From assembly GCF_008297955.1 (NCBI RefSeq), contig NZ_VTPY01000006.1, positions 186,001-250,000 of the forward strand: a stretch of 64,000 bases of DNA. The letters run 5' to 3'. The first letter of the stretch is position 1. The number at the start of each line of letters is the position of its first letter. The notes under the pieces were generated by a model, which searched no databases, was not told the origin of the DNA, and saw only the letters and a list, made by a program, of their open reading frames with translations. Positions 59,817-64,000 of this stretch are shown one piece after another. This DNA is from Billgrantia pellis. Its GTDB lineage: Bacteria; Pseudomonadota; Gammaproteobacteria; Pseudomonadales; Halomonadaceae. A program made the translations under genes and the position numbers.

Positions 59817-60563
59817 ATGAGCGATCCGCAACGCGATACCGTCACCTCGAGCACCGGCCCGGAAGGGCCGGACGCCCCTTTGCACCGCCGTGGCATCAAG
59901 AGCTATGTGCTGCGCGCCGGGCGCATGACCCAGGCCCAGACACGCGGCCTGGAAGAGGTCTGGCCGAGGCTGGGCCTGACCCTGGCCGACGGCCGCCAGG
60001 ATCTCGATTCCCTGTTCGGTCGACGCGCGCCGCGGGTGGCGGAGATCGGCTTCGGCATGGGCGCCTCGCTGATCGAACAGGCTACGCGGCATCCCGATAC
60101 CGACTTCCTCGGCATCGAGGTGCATGCGCCCGGCGTGGGCAAGTTGCTCGACGAGGCCGACAAGCGGGGTCTGACCAATATCCGGGTCTATCGCGAGGAT
60201 GCGTTGGCGGTGCTCGAGCGGTGCCTGCCGGAAGCGAGCCTCGATACCCTGCAGCTGTTCTTTCCCGATCCCTGGCCGAAAAAGAAGCACCACAAGCGGC
60301 GTATCGTGCAGCCCGCCTTCGTCGAGCTGATCCGGACGCGGCTCAAGCCCGGCGGTCTGCTGCACATGGCCACCGACTGGCAGGGCTATGCCGAGTGGAT
60401 GGCGGAGGTCATGACCGCCGCACCCGGTTTCGTCAATACGGCGTCTGCGGAGACGGCGCCCTATGTGCCGCGCCCCGACTTTCGCCCGTTGACCAAGTTC
60501 GAGGCACGTGGCGAGCGTCTGGGCCACGGCGTGTGGGATCTGATCTTCGAACGCCGCAGATAG
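59817..60563 (+). CDS. trmB: tRNA (guanine-N7)-methyltransferase
   Basis: 248 residues. SAM-binding motif [14 protein letters not shown] near residue 78; family blocks [18 protein letters not shown] and [17 protein letters not shown]. Methylates G46 in the variable loop of tRNAs. The start MSDPQRDTV lies 22 bases after thiG. The last 131 bases are overlapped by the convergent EamA gene on the other strand, an unusually long overlap. Confidence 0.94.
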   Translation: MSDPQRDTVTSSTGPEGPDAPLHRRGIKSYVLRAGRMTQAQTRGLEEVWPRLGLTLADGRQDLDSLFGRRAPRVAEIGFGMGASLIEQATRHPDTDFLGIEVHAPGVGKLLDEADKRGLTNIRVYREDALAVLERCLPEASLDTLQLFFPDPWPKKKHHKRRIVQPAFVELIRTRLKPGGLLHMATDWQGYAEWMAEVMTAAPGFVNTASAETAPYVPRPDFRPLTKFEARGERLGHGVWDLIFERRR

Positions 60564-61428
60564 CCAGTAACGCTCCGGCTCCTGCCAAGACCATGCCCGT
60601 CATGCCGGCCGTTCCCGGACGTTCGCCGAACATGATGGCGGCCCATAGCAGGGTCACGCCGGGAGTAAGGTGCACAAGTGAGGAGGTCAGGGTGACGCCG
60701 AAACGGCGCAGGCTGGCCACGAAGAAGCCGTAGCCGCCCAGGCTAGACAGCACCACCAGCCAGGCGAGCGCCGCCAGCGTGAGCGGTTCCGGCTTGGGCG
60801 GGGGCAGCTTGCCTCCTCCGTCGAGCAGCGCGGCGACCAGAAAGATGCCGGTGGCGGCAATGAGCTGTGCCAGCAGCGCGACGGGCAGCGGCAGCGTGGC
60901 CGCTCTGCGCACCGACAGCAGGCTGCCAAGCGTTACCGAAGCGACCGACAGTAGCGGCAGTGCATAGGCCCAGGCCGGCGCTCCGCGCTCGCCCCCCAGG
61001 TCGTCCCCCACGCACAGCGCCACGCCGATAAGGGCGAGCGTCATCCCCGTCCAGCCTCTTCGCCCTAGGCGCTCGCCCAGCAGCGGTCCCGCCACGGCCG
61101 CTGCCAGAAGTGGCTGTAGTGCGGTGATCAGCGCCGCAATGCCGGCACTGACACCGAATTCGAGGGCGAGGATGACCCCCAGCAGGTAGCCGCCCATGGT
61201 CAGGCTGCCAATCAGCATCTCGTAGCGGACTTCGCTCCCTGACACCGGCCGGCGGAACGTCAGGTACCACCACGCCCCGACCACCAGCGCGGCCAGCAGG
61301 AAACGCCACACGAACAGCGCCAGTACCGGCATGTCGGCTTCGGTGGCGAGCCGTCCGCCGACGAAGCCGGAACTCCAGCACACCACGAACCCGGCGGCGA
61401 TCATCAAGGATACGATCCGGTTCGGCAT
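60433..61428 (-). CDS. EamA family drug/metabolite exporter
   Basis: 331 residues, ten membrane helices in two EamA repeats (first repeat from [16 protein letters not shown]; second from [17 protein letters not shown]). Family transporters export amino acids or metabolites. After the last helix ([13 protein letters not shown]) a basic tail of about 38 residues runs antisense into trmB, so the original stop codon was probably lost. Divergent from a LysR gene that likely controls it. Confidence 0.82.
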   Translation of the reverse strand: MPNRIVSLMIAAGFVVCWSSGFVGGRLATEADMPVLALFVWRFLLAALVVGAWWYLTFRRPVSGSEVRYEMLIGSLTMGGYLLGVILALEFGVSAGIAALITALQPLLAAAVAGPLLGERLGRRGWTGMTLALIGVALCVGDDLGGERGAPAWAYALPLLSVASVTLGSLLSVRRAATLPLPVALLAQLIAATGIFLVAALLDGGGKLPPPKPEPLTLAALAWLVVLSSLGGYGFFVASLRRFGVTLTSSLVHLTPGVTLLWAAIMFGERPGTAGMTGMVLAGAGALLAICGVRRSDPTRRGPDARHVPRTWSTGESRGAAHRAPSPQTPY

Positions 61429-61533
61429 GTCGGGTCCTCCTCTGCTGGGCTCGGGGTGCTGGGTTGGGGGACCTTGAGCTTGGCGATTATTCCAGCTTCA
61501 ATGAAGCGAAACTTTTTGCAGAGAGAGTTCAAT

Positions 61534-62442
61534 ATGTCTGAAGTCGGAGCGGCCGCGCTGGATCTCGAGCTGTTACGCAGCTTCCAGGCCGCCGCTCAGC
61601 TCGGGTCGCTGGCGGCGGCGGCCGAGCAGCGGCATCGCACCGTCAGCGCCATCAGCATGCAGATCAAGCGCCTGGAAGCCGCATTGAACGCCAGGTTGCT
61701 GGAGCGCGGTCCACGCGGTGTCATCCCTACCGCGACGGGCGAGGCGCTGCTGCAGGAGGCCCGCGAGCTGCTCCGCATGCATGATGGAATCGTGGCCCGC
61801 TATGCCGGCCAGGGGCTGCGCGGCCGGCTGCGCTTCGGCTTGCCGGAAGACTATGCGCGCGCGCTGCTCGGTGACGTGCTGCCGGAATTCACCTCGCGCC
61901 ACCCCGATGTGCTGCTGGAGGCCGTCACCGCCACCAGCGGCGAGCTTGGCCGCCAGTTGGGCCGCTCGCGACTGCACCTGGCCGTGGTACTCGATCGTCC
62001 GGTACCCCTGCCGGGAGGCGAGACGCTGTGGCGTACGTCTCCCGTCTGGGCGGGGCCGCGTGCCGCCGGCCTGGCGGACCGGGAGAGCCTGCCGCTGGCA
62101 TTGCACGAGGTTGACTGTCCCTATCGGGCGCTGGCCACCGAAGCTCTGGAGCGGCTGGGCAGATCCTGGCATGCGGTGTTCACCAGTACCAGCATTCACG
62201 CCGTCGAGCGGGCGGTGGAGATGGGCCTGGCGATCAGCGTGCTCGATCGGGAGCGCCTCACCCCCGCCATGCGCGAACTTGGCTCGGCGGAGGGGCTGCC
62301 TGCGCTCGACCGCTGCGAAGCACGGCTGCACTTCGCTCGTCATATCGAGGCGGAATCGCGCCCCGCAGTGGAGGCGCTGGCCGCCATGCTGCGTGAGCGC
62401 TTGCAGGAGCGGGGCCCTTGGCGGGGGGGCGTAACGGTCTAG
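61534..62442 (+). CDS. LysR-family transcriptional regulator
   Basis: 302 residues starting MSEVGAAALDLELLRSF. HTH LGSLAAAAEQRHRTVSAISM near residues 22-41, with the usual long linker helix. The effector domain from about residue 95 lacks some conserved LysR positions. An upstream ATG at 61501 in the same frame lacks a better ribosome site. Divergent from the EamA exporter with 105 bases between them, the typical place for its regulator. Confidence 0.85.
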   Translation: MSEVGAAALDLELLRSFQAAAQLGSLAAAAEQRHRTVSAISMQIKRLEAALNARLLERGPRGVIPTATGEALLQEARELLRMHDGIVARYAGQGLRGRLRFGLPEDYARALLGDVLPEFTSRHPDVLLEAVTATSGELGRQLGRSRLHLAVVLDRPVPLPGGETLWRTSPVWAGPRAAGLADRESLPLALHEVDCPYRALATEALERLGRSWHAVFTSTSIHAVERAVEMGLAISVLDRERLTPAMRELGSAEGLPALDRCEARLHFARHIEAESRPAVEALAAMLRERLQERGPWRGGVTV

Positions 62443-62490
62443 TAGGGGCGGGCAAGTCCCGGCTGAAGAAAGGGATAAAGGTGCGAGGCC

Positions 62491-62516
62491 AAAAAAAGCG
62501 CCCTCGGGGAGGGCGC
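62491..62516 (-). terminator. Rho-independent terminator of the small RNA (and/or AEC permease)
   Basis: Minus strand GCGCCCT, loop CCCCG, AGGGCGC followed by seven T. It lies 148 bases beyond the AEC permease stop, further than normal for that gene, which favours a separate transcript. Confidence 0.88.
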
Positions 62517-62609
62517 AGGCAAGACCGTGACTAGCAATGAGGGGGAGAAACCATAGCGGGAAACTGGCAATTCCCCTAATGGCCGTGATGCCTCATCAAC
62601 ATCACGCCT
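62491..62609 (-). ncRNA. Candidate Fur-controlled small RNA
   Basis: No ORF covers the 221 bases between the LysR stop and the AEC permease stop, yet the minus strand has a complete small transcription unit. It has a promoter with perfect TTGACA (62636-62641), a Fur-like sequence in the spacer, a start near 62609-62605, a 6-bp hairpin GTGATG/CATCAC, and a strong terminator at 62491-62516. Expected length about 115 bases. It contains CAUUGCU, a heptamer also in the core of E. coli RyhB as I remember it. By layout it resembles RyhB/PrrF-type iron-sparing RNAs; that is inference. Confidence 0.45.
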
Positions 62610-62611
62610 TC

Positions 62612-62641
62612 AATGTAAGCCATTCTCATTATCTCTGTCAA
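62612..62641 (-). promoter_or_regulatory. Promoter with Fur-like box for the small RNA
   Basis: Minus strand TTGACA, 17 bases, TTACAT (or TACATT after 18). The spacer reads GATAATGAGAATGGCTTAC from its third base, matching 13 of 19 positions of the Fur consensus, with the first eight positions perfect. AT-rich DNA upstream could be an UP element. Confidence 0.5.
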
Positions 62642-62663
62642 CACGAATACGAATATTTTTTAT

Positions 62664-63581
62664 TCAACTTCCTGCCAAGTGTAGCCACAGCGGCAGCGTC
62701 GCCATGGCCAGGAGCGTCTGCCCAGTGATCAGGGCGGCCATCAGCTCGGCATCGCCACCCAATTGGCGGGCCAGAATATAAGCCGATGTGGCGGTCGGCA
62801 GAGCGGCGAACAGCAGCGCCACGTCGCGACTGACCGCATCCAGCCCCAGCAGTAGAGACAGCGCCAGCACTGCGGTGGGCATGAGCGCCAGCTTGATCAG
62901 ATTGGCGGCCCAGACTCCACGATCCAGGCGCAGCAATGCCTGAGGCCGCAATGCCACGCCTACCGCCACCAGTCCCAGCGGCAGTGCTGCGCGCCCCAGC
63001 AATTCCACTGCGGCGCCACTCCAGCCGGGCAGTCCGATTCCCGTCAGATTGAGGCCGATGCCCGCCAGGCAGGCGAGAATCAAGGGATTGCGACACAATG
63101 CCGCCAGGCTCTTTCCCAGGCTGGAGGGGCCGAGCGTGCCGGCAGCGATGAAGCTGGCCACGCAAAGCACGTTGACCAGCGGTACCATCAGCGCCACGGC
63201 CACTGCTGCCACGGTGGTGCCGGCCGTGCCGTGCAGTGCCGCGGCCCCGGCGACGCCGACATAGGTATTGAAGCGCAGCGCGCCCTGAAAGACGGAAGTG
63301 AAGGCCGCCGCCTCGAGCCCCAACCGACGATGCGCCAGCCACAGCAGCGCCGCGAACAACAGCATGCCGCCCAGCAGGGCCACGGCCAGGCGCACGACCA
63401 TGACCTCGCCGACGTCGGCGTTCGCCAGGGTGGCGATCAGCATGGCGGGAAACAGCAGGAAATAGATCAAGCGTTCTAGCTGGGACCAGAAGTCACCGTT
63501 CGGCTGGCGCAAGCGGCCCAGAAGGCCTCCCAGCAGGATTAGCAGGAAGAGTGGGCCCAGTGCGTCGGCGACGCTTTGCAT
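62664..63581 (-). CDS. AEC family permease (auxin efflux carrier-like)
   Basis: 305 residues, ten membrane helices, starting MQSVADALGPLFLLILLGG behind AAGGA. Longer starts at 63608 or 63659 lack ribosome sites. Family features include LRFNTYVGVAGAAALHG and PTATSAYILARQLGGD. Bacterial members transport dicarboxylates or export metabolites; the substrate is not determinable. Reads towards the small-RNA locus. Confidence 0.82.
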   Translation of the reverse strand: MQSVADALGPLFLLILLGGLLGRLRQPNGDFWSQLERLIYFLLFPAMLIATLANADVGEVMVVRLAVALLGGMLLFAALLWLAHRRLGLEAAAFTSVFQGALRFNTYVGVAGAAALHGTAGTTVAAVAVALMVPLVNVLCVASFIAAGTLGPSSLGKSLAALCRNPLILACLAGIGLNLTGIGLPGWSGAAVELLGRAALPLGLVAVGVALRPQALLRLDRGVWAANLIKLALMPTAVLALSLLLGLDAVSRDVALLFAALPTATSAYILARQLGGDAELMAALITGQTLLAMATLPLWLHLAGS

Positions 63582-63708
63582 ATCGGTATCCTTGTAGCGA
63601 TTGGCCATTAAATGAGCGTTAAACCCTGCGACAACGGTACACGCCTGGCCGGAAGACAAATGCTGTTAAGCTTACCGCTCTATCCGTTAAAGTGCTGCTT
63701 TCGCCGCC

Positions 63709-64000
63709 ATGACTTCACCCTCTCTGCCTGATGCTGGCGAATCCCGTTTCCCGAGATTGCGTCTGATGATGCTGGCCACGCTGATCACCCTGTGCGTGGC
63801 GCTGTGGTATCTGGCAGCCCAACTGCTGCGCGGCGAGTCCGATGTCGATTGGTATCTCGCCACGCTTCCCTGCGACCTGCCTGCCGCCGCCTGTAGCGCC
63901 AGCCTGGGTGGGGCGCGTCGGCTCACGCTCAGCATCGACGCGCCGGGAGGAATCCGCGCGCTCGATCCGCTGCCGCTGAGAGTCGAGGTCACGGGAGTGG
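63709..64000 (+). CDS. Membrane-anchored protein of unknown function (partial)
   Basis: Open to the right edge; 97 codons visible, starting MTSPSLPDAGESRFPRLRLM. One membrane helix (MLATLITLCVALWYLAAQLL near residues 21-40), then a periplasmic segment with two cysteines in LPCDLPAAACSASLGGARRL. This order (helix, then LPCD...C...GGARRLTL) recalls small proteins encoded beside SCO1/SenC copper chaperones. I am not certain, and the gene after it is outside the window. Codon use is like the neighbours. Confidence 0.6.
   Translation, partial: MTSPSLPDAGESRFPRLRLMMLATLITLCVALWYLAAQLLRGESDVDWYLATLPCDLPAAACSASLGGARRLTLSIDAPGGIRALDPLPLRVEVTGV

Overview
The window looks like chromosomal DNA of a GC-rich gammaproteobacterium, most likely Halomonadaceae (Halomonas-like). 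This is judged from the recognised proteins and gene order (fds formate dehydrogenase, finR-fpr, glnK-amtB, ubiK-comM, malate synthase G) and is not a database result. Genes are tightly packed with many 1-7 base overlaps. One stretch, 46965-52449, is visibly poorer in GC and uses different codons.

Layout. 1-6750: NAD-linked, cysteine-type molybdenum formate dehydrogenase operon fdsG-fdsB-fdsA-fdhD-fdsD, with a divergent ModE/LysR-like regulator cut by the left edge. 6760-11200: HPP-family membrane protein and a three-gene iron(III)-type ABC importer. 11201-12181: highly structured leader with a 15-codon upstream ORF before an L,D-transpeptidase. 12204-21520 (minus): a complete selenocysteine cassette, fdoG(UGA)-fdoH-fdoI-fdhE-selA-selB-tRNA-Sec, for a membrane-bound, Tat-exported formate dehydrogenase. 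21707-24859: acidic exported protein, MFS transporter and ChaN-PDZ protein. 25043-27340: ahpC and ahpF. 27588-33008: amino-acid ABC importer with tandem binding proteins. 34413-37895: phosphonate/phosphite-type ABC importer behind a Pho box. 37988-42439: host-attachment-family protein, chemoreceptor, finR and fpr. 42527-44697: glnK-amtB-glnK. 44985-46895: ubiK and comM. 46965-52449: inserted ESPR autotransporter flanked by a perfect 129-bp direct repeat of the comM 3' end. 52637-64000: Ca/Na exchanger, lipoprotein, hydrolase, glcB, PaaI thioesterase, DUF423, thiS-thiG, trmB, EamA exporter with divergent LysR, a candidate Fur-controlled small RNA, AEC permease and a truncated membrane protein.

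How the genes work together. Two formate oxidation routes lie side by side: a cytoplasmic one making NADH and a periplasm-facing one feeding quinone, which probably share the FdhD sulfurtransferase. Nutrient regulation can be read from sites: NtrC plus sigma-54 sites before glnK-amtB and before the second amino-acid binding protein; a Pho box before the phosphonate importer; and weaker OxyR-like (ahpC), IclR-like (glcB) and Fur-like (small RNA) sites.

The least expected features are the autotransporter cassette in the duplicated comM end, the candidate Fur-controlled small RNA at 62491-62641, and the structured leader with an upstream ORF at 11301-11472. No CRISPR array, phage genes, transposase or integrase were seen.
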